From contig NZ_QPNC01000012.1 in the NCBI RefSeq assembly GCF_003386285.1, positions 60,756 to 124,755 of the forward strand: a stretch of DNA of 64,000 nt. Direction: 5' to 3'. The notes under the pieces were generated by a model, which did no database searches, had not been told where the DNA came from, and saw only the letters and a program-made list of their open reading frames with translations. The translations under genes and the position numbers were made by a program. Below, one piece after another: positions 36,119 to 45,384 of the stretch. How positions within the stretch are numbered: the stretch's first letter is position 1; every line of letters begins with the position of its first letter. The stretch comes from Nocardiopsis sp. FIRDI 009. GTDB taxonomy: Bacteria; Actinomycetota; Actinomycetes; Streptosporangiales; Streptosporangiaceae.

Positions 36119-36637
36119 TCACCGGGACGCGCCCTCGATGACGTCCTCCGACCACGTGGTGAGGCGGTCGGACACGTCCCCCTCGCCGTCGAGGACGTGC
36201 CAGGCGAACACGTCGCGCTCGTGCGCCAGGATCTCGGCCTCCCAGACGCAGGGGGCCAGACCCGCGCGCGCCGGCCGGAGCAGTTCGGGGCGTCCGGCCG
36301 GGCCGGTGAAGATCGCCAGGTCGGACATGTGGCCCTCGATCCAGGTGTGGACGAGGACGTAGTCGCCGTCGCCGCCCGCGTGCGCGATGACGACGGCCAG
36401 TCCGAGGGAGCCCCGGGACTCGCCGAGGGACAGGTGGCCCTCCGCGATCCGCAGCGCCTCGTCCTCGTCCCCCTCCGTCACGGTGCGCCCGGGCGCCTCC
36501 AGGGCGTAGGCCTTGACCAGGTGGCCGCTGATCTCGTGGGTGCCCAGGAAGCGCATGGTGCGTTCGTGGTGGTCCTCGGAGAGGGCGAGGAGGGCCTTGG
36601 TGTCGACTGCTTCGGGAAGGTCCGCGTGTTCGCTCAT
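36119..36637 (-). CDS. Conserved hypothetical protein
   Basis: This 172-residue acidic soluble protein starts MSEHADLPEAVDTKALLALS; the longer frame to 36763 lacks a good start. Recognisable blocks are LVHTWIEGHMSDLAIFTGP and LAPCVWEAEILAHERDVFAW. No known domain is evident to me. It is divergent from the SUKH-like gene, 70 bases away, and could share its promoter region; function unknown. Confidence 0.7.
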   Translation of the reverse strand: MSEHADLPEAVDTKALLALSEDHHERTMRFLGTHEISGHLVKAYALEAPGRTVTEGDEDEALRIAEGHLSLGESRGSLGLAVVIAHAGGDGDYVLVHTWIEGHMSDLAIFTGPAGRPELLRPARAGLAPCVWEAEILAHERDVFAWHVLDGEGDVSDRLTTWSEDVIEGASR

Positions 36638-36707
36638 TCCGTCATTATGGTGACCCGCGCCGACCGCCCCTCCGCGGGATGTCCGTACGGGGCGGTAGCT
36701 TTCGGCC

Positions 36708-37205
36708 ATGACCGACCTCTCCTTCCCCCCGATGCTGGCCGACCTCGCCCGGATCGCGGCCACCGACCCGCCCGAGTTCGAGGTGTACGAGCAGTTCGAG
36801 CACCCCGACGAGACCGCGTGGTGGTTCCGCCAGTGGACCGGAAACCAGGAGGCCGACGGGGGCGAGTTCCGCTTCTTCGGGATGGAGGGCGCGGGCGGCT
36901 ACGTCGGCCTGTGGCTGGCCCGGGAGGGACGGCCCCTGACGGAGCAGCCCGTGGTGTTCCTCGGGTCGGAGGGGCAGACCGCGGTGATGGCCGCGGACCT
37001 GGCGTCCTTCCTGTGGCTGCTGGCGCAGGGGATCGGACCGTGGGAGGCCGTCGACGGCGGCGAGCCCGAGGGCGTCGATCCCGGCGCGGTGGCGATCGCC
37101 GAGCGGCACGCCCCGGACTCGCGGCGGCCGTGGCAGGAGATCCTCCGGCTGGCCCGGGAGGAGTTCCCCGACTTCGAGGGGTACATCGACGAGCAGTGCC
37201 GCTGA
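36708..37205 (+). CDS. SMI1/KNR4 (SUKH)-like protein
   Basis: This 165-residue protein has the C-terminal SUKH signature VVFLGSEGQTAVMAADLASF followed by LWLLAQGIGPWEA. SUKH proteins are the commonest immunity proteins of bacterial contact-dependent toxins, though many are orphans. ATG 36708 is used, with no clear ribosome-binding site, so leaderless translation is possible. Together with the barstar-like gene it makes this patch rich in immunity folds. Confidence 0.7.
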   Translation: MTDLSFPPMLADLARIAATDPPEFEVYEQFEHPDETAWWFRQWTGNQEADGGEFRFFGMEGAGGYVGLWLAREGRPLTEQPVVFLGSEGQTAVMAADLASFLWLLAQGIGPWEAVDGGEPEGVDPGAVAIAERHAPDSRRPWQEILRLAREEFPDFEGYIDEQCR

Positions 37206-37325
37206 GCGGTACCCTCCCCGGTCCGCCGGCGTCCCGTCCTCCCGCCGCTCCCAGGCCGTCGGGCGGCCCGGCCGTCACTGTACGATCCCGGCGAGGGAAC
37301 GCGCGGTGGACGACGGGGGAACCAG

Positions 37326-38582
37326 GTGGCGGTCGGCGGGGAAACGGTGAGCTTCCAGGCGGTCCGGGAGACCAACCTCGGCGTCGTGCTGCGCACGGTC
37401 CGCGCGCTCGCGCCCTGTTCGCGGTCGGCGGTCGCCTCGGCCACGGGCCTCAACAAGACCACCGTCTCCAGCCTGGTCGCCGACCTGATGGCGCGCGGGC
37501 TCGTCCGCGAGACCGGTGAGACCGCCCAGCCCAGGGTGGGCCGGCCCGGGGTGCTGCTCGCCCTGGACGACACCTCCGTCGCCGCGGTCGGCCTGGAGGT
37601 CAACGTCGACTACCTGTCCGTGATCGCCGTGGACCTGCTGACGCGGGAGCTGCTCAGCGAACACATCCCCTTCGACGCCCGTTCGGCCGGGGCCGAGGCG
37701 TGTGCCCGACGTGTCGCCGAAGCCCTCCGACGGACCCTGGGGCGCCCGGCGCTCCAAGAACGCACCGTCGTGGGGATCGGGATCGCCGTCCCCGGACTGA
37801 TCGACACCGAGACCGGGACGGTCACCCGCGCGCCCAACCTGGACTGGTCCGGTGTGCCCCTGCGCGAACGCGTCCTGGCGCTGCTGCGTGCGGCCGGGGC
37901 GGACGACGTCCCGGTGCACGTGGACAACGACGCCAATCTGGGCGCGCTCGCCGAGTACCGGGTCGGCTCCTTCGCCCGGACGCCCGACCTGGTGTACGTC
38001 ACCGGGGAGGTCGGCATCGGGGCGGGCGTCCTGAGCGGCGGCGAACTGCTGCGGGGCGCGAACGGGTTCGCCGGTGAGATCGGCCACGTGTCGGTGGCGC
38101 CGGAGGGGCCGGAGTGCTCGTGCGGACGCGGCGGCTGCCTGGAGGCGCTCGCCGGGATCGAGGCGATCGTCCGCGCCTGCGTACCGGACCTGGTCCCGGC
38201 CGCCGCCCTCTCCGGCACCGACGTGGCCGAGCTGGTCGAGGCGACCGTGGAACGGGCCTCGTCGGGGGACGCCACGGCCGTGTCGGCCCTGGAGACGGCG
38301 GGCACGTGGCTGGGCCGCGGGTTGGCGGCCCTCGTCAACATCACCAACCCGCGGCGGGTGGTCCTGGGCGGCTACTTCGTCCCGCTGGGTCCGTGGCTCC
38401 TCCCGAGCTGCCGGACGGCGGCACGCGAGGGCGTGTTCGCGCCGGACACGGGCGGCTGCGGCATCGAACTCTCCGACCTGGGCCTGAGCGCGGCCGCCAG
38501 GGGCGGAGCCGCCGCGATGATCCACGCGCTCGACGCCGGGAGGCTCCCCCTCCCGACGCCGCGCACCACCGCGACGAGCTGA
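37326..38582 (+). CDS. ROK-family repressor, XylR-like
   Basis: This 418-residue regulator has an N-terminal winged helix (about 18-75; SAVASATGLNKTTVSSLVADL), then the ROK sugar-binding domain with VVGIGIAVPGLID, VDNDANLGALAE, the EIGH motif and the zinc site CSCGRGGCLE. ROK repressors of this layout include XylR, which binds xylose. GTG 37326 follows GGGGGAACCA. It converges with the GH3 gene (two-base gap). Four operators of the type expected for XylR lie in the promoters of this locus, making it the likely regulator. Its own promoter has no such site. Confidence 0.87.
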   Translation: MAVGGETVSFQAVRETNLGVVLRTVRALAPCSRSAVASATGLNKTTVSSLVADLMARGLVRETGETAQPRVGRPGVLLALDDTSVAAVGLEVNVDYLSVIAVDLLTRELLSEHIPFDARSAGAEACARRVAEALRRTLGRPALQERTVVGIGIAVPGLIDTETGTVTRAPNLDWSGVPLRERVLALLRAAGADDVPVHVDNDANLGALAEYRVGSFARTPDLVYVTGEVGIGAGVLSGGELLRGANGFAGEIGHVSVAPEGPECSCGRGGCLEALAGIEAIVRACVPDLVPAAALSGTDVAELVEATVERASSGDATAVSALETAGTWLGRGLAALVNITNPRRVVLGGYFVPLGPWLLPSCRTAAREGVFAPDTGGCGIELSDLGLSAAARGGAAAMIHALDAGRLPLPTPRTTATS

Positions 38583-38584
38583 CG

Positions 38585-41380
38585 TCAGCGTCGGACGAAG
38601 CCCACCGACGCGACGGCGGCGCCCTCCGCCAGGACCAGATAGAGGTCGCGGACCCCGTCCGCGCCGTCCGTGTCCGCCCGTACCTCGGTGAAGTCGAACG
38701 GGTCCGCGGCGGCGGGCACGGCGACCTCCGCGACCACCGCCCCCTCGCGCGGGTCGTCCAGCCGCAGGCGGATCCGCGTCCCCGCCGCGGCGTTCACCAC
38801 CAGACGGCACTCCGCCGCCCCCGTGCCCAGGTCCACGTCCCGGAAGGCCACCCACGCCGCGTCCCCCACCGCGCGCACCGCGTCCCCCCGTTCCCGGGTG
38901 ACCGGGCACAGCTGGACGCGGTGCGCCGCGTCGTACCCGTCCGCCGACCACGGCCCGGTGAAGGCGTCGCGCGGCGGGATCGGCTCCCCGGGCACGTCCA
39001 GCGCGGTGGTGGCGCGGATGTCCTGCGCCGAGCGCCCGACCAGGACCTCGCGCGGGGCCTCCTCCACGACGAACCGGTCCCGGGTGGTGTCCCACAGCGC
39101 CAGTCGGTCGACGTCGAAGGCCACCTCCGCCACCGCGCTCCCGCCCGGCGGCACCGACAGCCGGGCGAACCCGCGCAGGGCCCGCAGCGGCACCCGCACG
39201 CGGGACGACAGCTGGCGGGTGTAGACCTGCACGACCTCCTCGGCCGTCCGCGCGCCGGTGTTGGTGACGGCGGTCCGGACGGTGACCCGGCCGCCGTCGA
39301 CCGTGACCTCCGGGTCCCCGTACTCCACGGTCGTGTAGCCGAGCCCGTGCCCGAAGGGGTACAGCGGCTCGCCGCCGAAGTAGAGGTAGGTGCCCTCCGC
39401 GCCGATGATGTCGTAGTCGAGCAGGTCGGGCAGGTCGTCGGCGGAGCGGTACCAGGTCTGGGTGAGCCGTCCGGCGGGTTCGGCGTCCCCGAACAGGACG
39501 TCGGCCAGCGCGTGCCCGTACTCCTGCCCTCCGTGCGCGGACCACAGGATCGCGGGAACGTGGGTGTCGGCCCACGTGACGCCGAAGGGGTACCCGCTGC
39601 TGAGCACCAGGACCGTGGCCGGGTTGGCCTCGCGCACCGCACGCAGCACGCGCTCCTGGGCGGCGGGCAGCTCCAGGTCGGCGCGGTCCTCGGTCTCGCG
39701 CCCGTTGACCATGGGGTGGTCGCCCGCCACGACGACGGCGACGTCGGCCGTGGCGGCCACCCGCGCGGCCTCGCGGGCGCCCGAGCCGAGCCCGTGGACG
39801 GTGAACGGGGTGCCCGGACCGGGGTCGGCGGCCAGACGGAGGAGCGAGGTCGCGCCGTCGACCACGACGTGGCGGCCGGTGTGGATCTGGACCAGGTGGT
39901 GACCCCCCTGCGCCGCCTCCTCCAGGCGGAAGGTCTGGCGGACCTCCCACGTGCCGGGGCCGGGGGCGGTGCAGACCAGTGTGCCGTCCGGCCCCTCGTC
40001 GACGTACCGGCCCGTCCGAGCCGAGCGGAGGGCGTGCGCCCCACCGCCCCAGTCGAGGAGGTCGAACTCCGTCCCGGGTGCTCCGCCGGCCGCCGCGCGG
40101 AGCGGTCCCCCGTCGTCGGGGGCGACGAGGACGCCGCGGCCCGGGGCCGCCACGGTGACCCGGTCGGCGCCCTCGTGGAAGACGGTCTCGACGCGCGCGG
40201 CGATCCCCTGGTACGCGGTGACCGCGTACGGCAGGGTCCCGCTGTACCAGTCCTCCAGGACGGTGTCCCCCAACTGCCCGATGACGGCGACCCGGCGGAC
40301 GTCGGTCAGCGGCAGGAGCCCTTCGTTGCGCAGCAGGGTCAGGGAACGCGTGGCCGCCTCCCTGGCCAGGGCACGGTGCTCCGGGGTGTCGATCCGGTCC
40401 GTCTCGGTGGGGGGCGGCTCGGGGTCGAACTCGCCCAGCCGGGTCCGCACGGACAGCACGGACCGCACCGCCCGGTCGACGTCGGCCTCGGTGAGCAGCC
40501 CGCGGGCGAGGGCCTCCCGCACGTGGCCGACGGTGGCCTCGGGTCGGTCGTCGTCCTGGGTGAAGCTGTCCAGCCCGGCGCGGATCGCGTGCGCGTAGGC
40601 GGTCGGCAGGTCGGGGTGGAAGCGCTGGAGCTCGACCAGGTTCGCCGGGGCGTAGGCGTCGCTGACCACGAGGATCGGCTCCGGCGCGGCCTCGCGCAGC
40701 ACCTCGCCGACCAGCGGGCTCAGATGGGCGGGACGGCCGTTGACCAGGTTGTAGGAGGGCATGACGGCCACGGCCGCGCCGTCGCGCAGGGCGGGCAGGA
40801 ACGCGGGCAGCTCGTACTCGCGCAGGACCCGCGGCGGCAGGTCGCTGGAGGTCGTGCAGCGGTCGGTCTCGTTGTTGTAGCCGAGGAAGTGCTTGAGCGT
40901 GGGGGCCGTTCGCAGCCGGGGGCCGTCCCCGGCCAGCCCCCGGGCGTAGGCGGTGGCGAGGACGCCGGTGAGCCAGGGGTCCTCGGAGTAGCCCTCCTCG
41001 TTGCGGCCCCACCGGGGGTCGCGCAGCGGGTTGACCACCGGCGCCCAGACGTTGCGCCCCGCGCCCTCGGGGTCGCGGGCGTGGAGGGTGAGGACCTCGG
41101 CGGCGGTCGCCTCGCCGACCCGGCGGAGCAGGTCGGCGTCCCAGGTGGCGGCGAGCCCGACGGCCTGCGGGAACACGGTGGCCGGGCCCAGCCAGGCCAC
41201 ACCGTGCAGGGCCTCGGTCCCGGTGCGGAACGGGCCGAGGCCCAGGCGTTCGACGGGCGGCTGGTGCTGGTGCAGGAGCGTGACCTTCTCCTCCAGCGTG
41301 AGCCGTCCGATCAGGTCGTCGACGCGCCGCCCGAGGGGGAGCGAGGGGTCGCGGTGGGGCGGGGTCTGCGGGTGGGTCAT
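38585..41380 (-). CDS. GH3 beta-glucosidase/xylosidase with inserted beta-trefoil domain
   Basis: This is a 931-residue glycoside hydrolase. The GH3 TIM-barrel domain (about 20-320) has the nucleophile Asp241 in ILVVSDAY and the substrate-binding TLKHFLGYN. A fascin/beta-trefoil-like insertion (about 410-530; LRSARTGRYVDEG) splits the second domain, whose catalytic-side loop is in VNGRETEDRADLELP. A fibronectin-like segment precedes a C-terminal CBM6-like module (about 805-931). With no signal peptide it should act inside the cell, removing glucose or xylose from imported oligosaccharides. Its promoter carries both operator types. Confidence 0.88.
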   Translation of the reverse strand: MTHPQTPPHRDPSLPLGRRVDDLIGRLTLEEKVTLLHQHQPPVERLGLGPFRTGTEALHGVAWLGPATVFPQAVGLAATWDADLLRRVGEATAAEVLTLHARDPEGAGRNVWAPVVNPLRDPRWGRNEEGYSEDPWLTGVLATAYARGLAGDGPRLRTAPTLKHFLGYNNETDRCTTSSDLPPRVLREYELPAFLPALRDGAAVAVMPSYNLVNGRPAHLSPLVGEVLREAAPEPILVVSDAYAPANLVELQRFHPDLPTAYAHAIRAGLDSFTQDDDRPEATVGHVREALARGLLTEADVDRAVRSVLSVRTRLGEFDPEPPPTETDRIDTPEHRALAREAATRSLTLLRNEGLLPLTDVRRVAVIGQLGDTVLEDWYSGTLPYAVTAYQGIAARVETVFHEGADRVTVAAPGRGVLVAPDDGGPLRAAAGGAPGTEFDLLDWGGGAHALRSARTGRYVDEGPDGTLVCTAPGPGTWEVRQTFRLEEAAQGGHHLVQIHTGRHVVVDGATSLLRLAADPGPGTPFTVHGLGSGAREAARVAATADVAVVVAGDHPMVNGRETEDRADLELPAAQERVLRAVREANPATVLVLSSGYPFGVTWADTHVPAILWSAHGGQEYGHALADVLFGDAEPAGRLTQTWYRSADDLPDLLDYDIIGAEGTYLYFGGEPLYPFGHGLGYTTVEYGDPEVTVDGGRVTVRTAVTNTGARTAEEVVQVYTRQLSSRVRVPLRALRGFARLSVPPGGSAVAEVAFDVDRLALWDTTRDRFVVEEAPREVLVGRSAQDIRATTALDVPGEPIPPRDAFTGPWSADGYDAAHRVQLCPVTRERGDAVRAVGDAAWVAFRDVDLGTGAAECRLVVNAAAGTRIRLRLDDPREGAVVAEVAVPAAADPFDFTEVRADTDGADGVRDLYLVLAEGAAVASVGFVRR

Positions 41381-41432
41381 GGGGGGTGTCCGTCTCTCGT
41401 CAGGGGAGGGCGACGCTCCGTGGCGGTCGAAA

Positions 41433-41446
41433 TCGAATCGCTTCGA
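41433..41446. promoter_or_regulatory. LacI-type operator (GH3/importer promoter)
   Basis: TCGAATCGCTTCGA differs at one base from the perfect palindrome TCGAAGCGCTTCGA found at three other places in this locus. It lies in the divergent GH3 / importer promoter region, 53 bases upstream of the GH3 start. Confidence 0.75.
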
Positions 41447-41487
41447 CTTCACCGTCGCGGGGGCCTTGTGTGCCAGTTCACAGTGCA

Positions 41488-41512
41488 GTAATTTGTCTAA
41501 ACGGCCAACTAA
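41488..41512. promoter_or_regulatory. XylR/ROK-type operator (GH3/importer promoter)
   Basis: GTAATTTG-N9-CCAACTAA matches TTAGTTTG-N9-CAAACTAA at most positions and has the same 9-base spacing as the sites before the GH42 and xylA genes. It sits between divergent GH3 and importer genes, 72 bases before the binding-protein start. Confidence 0.72.
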
Positions 41513-41584
41513 TTCATAGCAAAACGACCCCTCGTTTCCTACCCCTTGGGCCTCCCCCGCCCGCTCACCCGAAGGAACGACGTT

Positions 41585-43249
41585 ATGCCCCCCACTCCGT
41601 ACCGGCCGGTGCCCTCCCGCCGCCGCTTCCTCGGCCTCCTGGGCGCGACCGGCGCCGCCGCGCTCGGCGCGAGCGCCCTCCCCGGATGCTCGTCGTCCTC
41701 CTCCGGCGGCGGTGGCGGATCCTCCTCCGCCGCCACGTCGCTGGACGACCTGATCCCCGCCTACATCCCCTTCGGCGCCGTCACCCCCGACATCGAGGGC
41801 CGGCACGGGGCGCCGGACGGCTTCACCTCCTACCCGGACACGCTGCTGGAGGCGGTGCCGAGCCCTCCGGGCAGCGGTGGGCGGTACACGGCGATGACGC
41901 CCCTGTGGGGTCCGCTCCCGCCGGGGCTGGGCGACAACTCGTTCTTCGACCACGTCAACCAGCGGCTCGGCACGACGGTCGAGTTCAACTTCCAGGACGG
42001 CAACACCATCATCGACAAGATGAACGCCGTGGTCGCCGGGCGCGACGTCGCCGACATCACGATGTTCCCCGACTGGCTGATCAACCTGATCCCCCAGTTC
42101 AACCGGGCGGTGGGGGAACTGTTCGAGGACCTGACCCCCTACCTGGCCGGTGACGCCGTCGAGCCCTACCCCCTCCTGGCCAACCTGGACAGCGACGCCT
42201 GGCGGTGGAACGTGTTCAACGGGCGGCTCCAGGGCGTCCCGTGGCCCGCCGAGCCGTTCGGCAACTGGGTGCTCTACCGCCGCGACCTGCTGGTGGACGA
42301 GTACGGGCTGGAAGCGCCCACCTCCCCCGAGGAACTGATGGAGATCGGCCGGGAGATCAACGACCCGGACAACGAGCGCTGGGCGTTCGGCGACTTCAAC
42401 CTGAGCATGCGCCAGGTGTTCGGCGCGCCCAAGCAGTGGCGCTACGAGAACGGCGAGCTCATCCACATGTTCGAGACCGACGAGTGGCGGGCCAGCGTCG
42501 AGTTCATGCGCGAGGTCTTCGACGCCGGGCTCGTCCACCCCGACATCGTGGCCCAGGGGGACAACGCCAAGGAGCTGCTCAACTCCGGGCGGATCATCTT
42601 CAACCAGGACGGTCTCGGCGGCTGGAACGAGGCGTACCAGCAGATGTTGGGGGACAACCCCGACCTGCGCATCGACCTCATGCCCGTCTTCGGCAGCGGC
42701 GGCAACGACCCCGTCATGCACGGGGCCGACCCCTCCGCCCAGTCGGTGTTCATCCGGCGGGGCATGGAGCCCGAACAGGTCGAGGAGATCCTGGGCGTCC
42801 TCAACTTCTGCGCCGCGCCGTTCGGCACCCGGGAGTACATGGACTACCGGTACGGGGCCGAGGGCGTCCACCACGAACTCGACGACGACGGCGCCCCGCA
42901 ACTCACCGACCTGGGGCTCAGAGAGGTCAACGACGGCTACTACTTCCTCAGCGGGCGCCCCCCGGCGATCACCGAGAGCCAGTACCCGGACTTCGTGGAG
43001 TGGAAGACCGCCTGGTACAACCACGCCGCCCAGTTCACGGAGGAGGATCCGTTCGCGGGTATCCGCATCCAGCGGCCCGAGCGCTTCGCGGCGGCCGAGA
43101 CCCCGATGACCGACAAGGTCGAGGACATCATCCGGGGGCGCGAGGACCTGAGCCAGCTCGACCAGGCCATCGCCGACTGGCGGCGTGACGGGGGTGACGA
43201 GGGCCGCGAGTTCTACATGGGGGTCCTCCAGGAGCACGGCCGTGACTGA
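41585..43249 (+). CDS. ABC sugar-binding lipoprotein (LplA/family 1)
   Basis: This 554-residue extracellular solute-binding protein begins with a Tat-type lipoprotein signal (SRRRFLGLLGATGAAALGAS, lipobox LPGC) and a Ser/Gly linker. The mature part resembles LplA-type proteins that bind large oligosaccharides (WRWNVFNGRLQGVPWPAEPF, LNSGRIIFNQDG). ATG 41585 follows GAAGGAACG. It heads the importer operon and presumably binds xyloglucan oligosaccharides; specificity is inferred from the surrounding enzymes. The permease genes overlap downstream. Confidence 0.87.
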   Translation: MPPTPYRPVPSRRRFLGLLGATGAAALGASALPGCSSSSSGGGGGSSSAATSLDDLIPAYIPFGAVTPDIEGRHGAPDGFTSYPDTLLEAVPSPPGSGGRYTAMTPLWGPLPPGLGDNSFFDHVNQRLGTTVEFNFQDGNTIIDKMNAVVAGRDVADITMFPDWLINLIPQFNRAVGELFEDLTPYLAGDAVEPYPLLANLDSDAWRWNVFNGRLQGVPWPAEPFGNWVLYRRDLLVDEYGLEAPTSPEELMEIGREINDPDNERWAFGDFNLSMRQVFGAPKQWRYENGELIHMFETDEWRASVEFMREVFDAGLVHPDIVAQGDNAKELLNSGRIIFNQDGLGGWNEAYQQMLGDNPDLRIDLMPVFGSGGNDPVMHGADPSAQSVFIRRGMEPEQVEEILGVLNFCAAPFGTREYMDYRYGAEGVHHELDDDGAPQLTDLGLREVNDGYYFLSGRPPAITESQYPDFVEWKTAWYNHAAQFTEEDPFAGIRIQRPERFAAAETPMTDKVEDIIRGREDLSQLDQAIADWRRDGGDEGREFYMGVLQEHGRD

Positions 43250-44288
43250 CCGGTCCGACACCGTGCCCGAGCTGGCCCGCCCCACGCCCCCCGCCCCCAG
43301 CGGCGGCGGGGGGCGGCCCCGGGCCGCCCGGAGGATCCCCGACCACCGGGGCGACCGGCGCCCCGGCGGCCGCAACCGGCGTCCGTTCCTGGCGCGGCTG
43401 CGGCGGGACTGGCAACTGCTGCTCATGACGCTTCCGGCGGTCGGCCTGCTGGCGGTGTTCCACTACACGCCGACGCTCGGCAACATCATCGCCTTCCAGG
43501 AGTACAACCCGTGGGACGGGCTGGTCGGCAGCCCCTGGGTGGGGTTCGCGCAGTTCGAGCGGCTGTTCACCGACGCCCGGTTCTGGAGCGCGGCGGGCAA
43601 CACGCTGCTGATCGCCGCCGTCCAGCTGGTGTTCTTCTTCCCCGTGCCGATCGCGCTGGCGATCCTGTTGGACAGCGTCCTCTCCCCGAGGCTGCGGCTG
43701 GTGCTCCAGAGCATCGTGTACATGCCCCACTTCTTCTCGTGGGTGCTGGTGGTCACCCTGTTCCAGCAGATTCTCGGCGGGGCCGGTCTGCTGTCGCAGC
43801 TGCTGCGGCAGAACGGGTACGAGGCGCTGGACGTGATGACCAACCCGGACGCGTTCCTGTTCGTGGTCACCTCCCAGCTGGTCTGGAAGGACGCGGGGTG
43901 GGGGACGATCATCTTCCTCGCCGCGCTGGCGGCCATCAACCAGAACCTGTACGAGTCGGCGGCGGTGGACGGCGCCGGGCGGTGGCGGCGGATGTGGCAC
44001 ATCACCCTGCCCGGGCTGCGGCCGGTCATCGTCCTGCTGCTGATCCTCAAGCTCGGCGACATCCTCAACGTCGGGTTCGAACAGTTCTACCTGCAACGCG
44101 ACGCGTACGGCGCGAACGTGTCGGAGGTTCTGGACACGTTCGTCTACCACCAGGCCCTCGTGACGGGGAACTACAGCGCGGGCGCGGTGGCGGGCCTGGT
44201 CAAGGGTCTGGTCGGGCTGGTCCTGATCCTGGTGGCCAACAAGATGGCCCACGTGATGGGCGAGAACGGAATCTACAGGCGAGCATGA
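43242..44288 (+). CDS. ABC sugar permease (LplB-like)
   Basis: This 348-residue inner-membrane permease has a polar, Arg/Pro-rich cytoplasmic N-terminus (about 1-55), then six helices with the coupling loop ESAAVDGAGRWRRMWHITLP. The LplB/family 1 type is indicated by YTPTLGNIIAFQEYNPWDG. GTG 43242 overlaps the end of the binding-protein gene by eight bases, with AGGAG seven bases upstream. It pairs with the next gene to form the channel. Confidence 0.9.
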   Translation: MTDRSDTVPELARPTPPAPSGGGGRPRAARRIPDHRGDRRPGGRNRRPFLARLRRDWQLLLMTLPAVGLLAVFHYTPTLGNIIAFQEYNPWDGLVGSPWVGFAQFERLFTDARFWSAAGNTLLIAAVQLVFFFPVPIALAILLDSVLSPRLRLVLQSIVYMPHFFSWVLVVTLFQQILGGAGLLSQLLRQNGYEALDVMTNPDAFLFVVTSQLVWKDAGWGTIIFLAALAAINQNLYESAAVDGAGRWRRMWHITLPGLRPVIVLLLILKLGDILNVGFEQFYLQRDAYGANVSEVLDTFVYHQALVTGNYSAGAVAGLVKGLVGLVLILVANKMAHVMGENGIYRRA

Positions 44289-45196
44289 GCACACTCTTCT
44301 CCGACCGTCCGGTGTGGGCGGAGCGCCCCAGCCTCCCGGCCCGCGCCGCGAAGAACACCGCCCTGGCGGCGATCGCCGCCGTCATCGTCTTCCCGCTCTA
44401 CGTCGTCGTCCTGACCAGCCTGTCCCCCGCGTCGGCGGTGAACGAGGCGGGCGGTCTGGTGATGGTGCCGCGGGGCATCTCCTTCCGGGCCTACGCCGAC
44501 CTGTTCAGCGGGGGCGTGGTCACCCGCTCGGTCCTGGTCAGTCTGGGCGTGACGGCGGTGGGCACCGCGGTGAGCCTCGTCGCCACCATCCTCGCCGCGT
44601 ACGGGCTGTCCCAGCCGGGGTCGCTGTGGCACCGGCCGCTGCTGTTCACGGTGCTGCTGACGTTCCTGTTCGCGCCGGGGATGATCCCGCTGTACCTGCT
44701 GGTCAGCAACGTGGGGCTGATCGACAGCTACTGGTCCCTGATCCTGCCCACGGCGGTGAACGCGTTCAACCTGGTGGTGATGCGGGCGTTCTTCATGAAC
44801 CTGCCGGGCGAGATCGCCGACAGCGCCCGGGTGGACGGGGCCAGCGAGTGGACGATCCTGACCCGGCTGGTCCTGCCGATGTCCAAGGGCGTGACCGCGG
44901 TCATCGGCCTGTTCTACGCGGTGGGCTACTGGAACGCCTTCTTCAACGCGATCCTGTACATCAACGACAACGCCAAGTGGCCGCTGCAACTGGTACTGCG
45001 CCAGTACGTCCAGCAGGGCCAGCAGCTGAGCAGCAACTCGGTGATCGGCGACGCGGTCCAGGGCACGGCGTCGGCGCCCAACCTGGCGATCCAGATGGCG
45101 ATCGTGGTGGTGGCGCTGGTGCCGGTCACGGTCGTCTACCCGCTGGTGCAGAAGCACTTCACCAAGGGAGTGATCATCGGCGCGGTGAAGGGCTGA
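44285..45196 (+). CDS. ABC sugar permease (LplC-like)
   Basis: This 303-residue second permease has six helices and the EAA-type loop DSARVDGASEWTILTRLVLP; YWNAFFNAILYINDNAKWPL is typical of LplC. It overlaps the previous gene by four bases (ATGA). No ATPase gene is present in the locus, so a shared ATPase such as an MsiK-type protein elsewhere in the genome must energise the importer. Confidence 0.9.
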   Translation: MSTLFSDRPVWAERPSLPARAAKNTALAAIAAVIVFPLYVVVLTSLSPASAVNEAGGLVMVPRGISFRAYADLFSGGVVTRSVLVSLGVTAVGTAVSLVATILAAYGLSQPGSLWHRPLLFTVLLTFLFAPGMIPLYLLVSNVGLIDSYWSLILPTAVNAFNLVVMRAFFMNLPGEIADSARVDGASEWTILTRLVLPMSKGVTAVIGLFYAVGYWNAFFNAILYINDNAKWPLQLVLRQYVQQGQQLSSNSVIGDAVQGTASAPNLAIQMAIVVVALVPVTVVYPLVQKHFTKGVIIGAVKG

Positions 45197-45235
45197 CCGC
45201 CGGTTCCGCCGCCCAGCGCTAGACTCCCGCGTGGC

Positions 45236-45308
45236 GGGGCCGTAGCGCAGAGGTCGTCGCGCCGGTCTGCACAACCGGAGGACGCCGGTTCGAATCCGGT
45301 CGGTCCCG
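45236..45308 (+). tRNA. tRNA with anticodon GCA (Cys by codon), atypical
   Basis: This 73-base cloverleaf has acceptor GGGGCCG/CGGTCCC, D-stem at GCG/CGC, anticodon stem CCGGT/ACCGG around loop CTGCACA, and T-arm GCCGG-TTCGAAT-CCGGT. The anticodon is GCA. Odd points are C at position 37 (normally a purine), G as discriminator (Cys tRNAs use U73), a GGC/GCC extension making the terminal stem 10 bp, and no encoded CCA. TAGACT at 45220-45225 could be the -10. It may be a secondary or decaying tRNA. Confidence 0.7.
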
Positions 45309-45384
45309 CCGCCCCCACGCCCGGAGCCGTTCCGGGCACCGTGCCGAACGACGGCGGCACGGCCCATCCCTCGCCGTGCCCGGA

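Noticed and set aside
41381..43426. Minus-strand frame extending the GH3 gene upstream by nearly 700 codons
   Set aside because: It runs antisense through the binding-protein gene and the operator region; the ATG at 41380 gives the correct GH3 N-terminus.
45136..45360. Small protein on the minus strand across the tRNA
   Set aside because: It resembles the common false ORF produced by reading a tRNA gene backwards.
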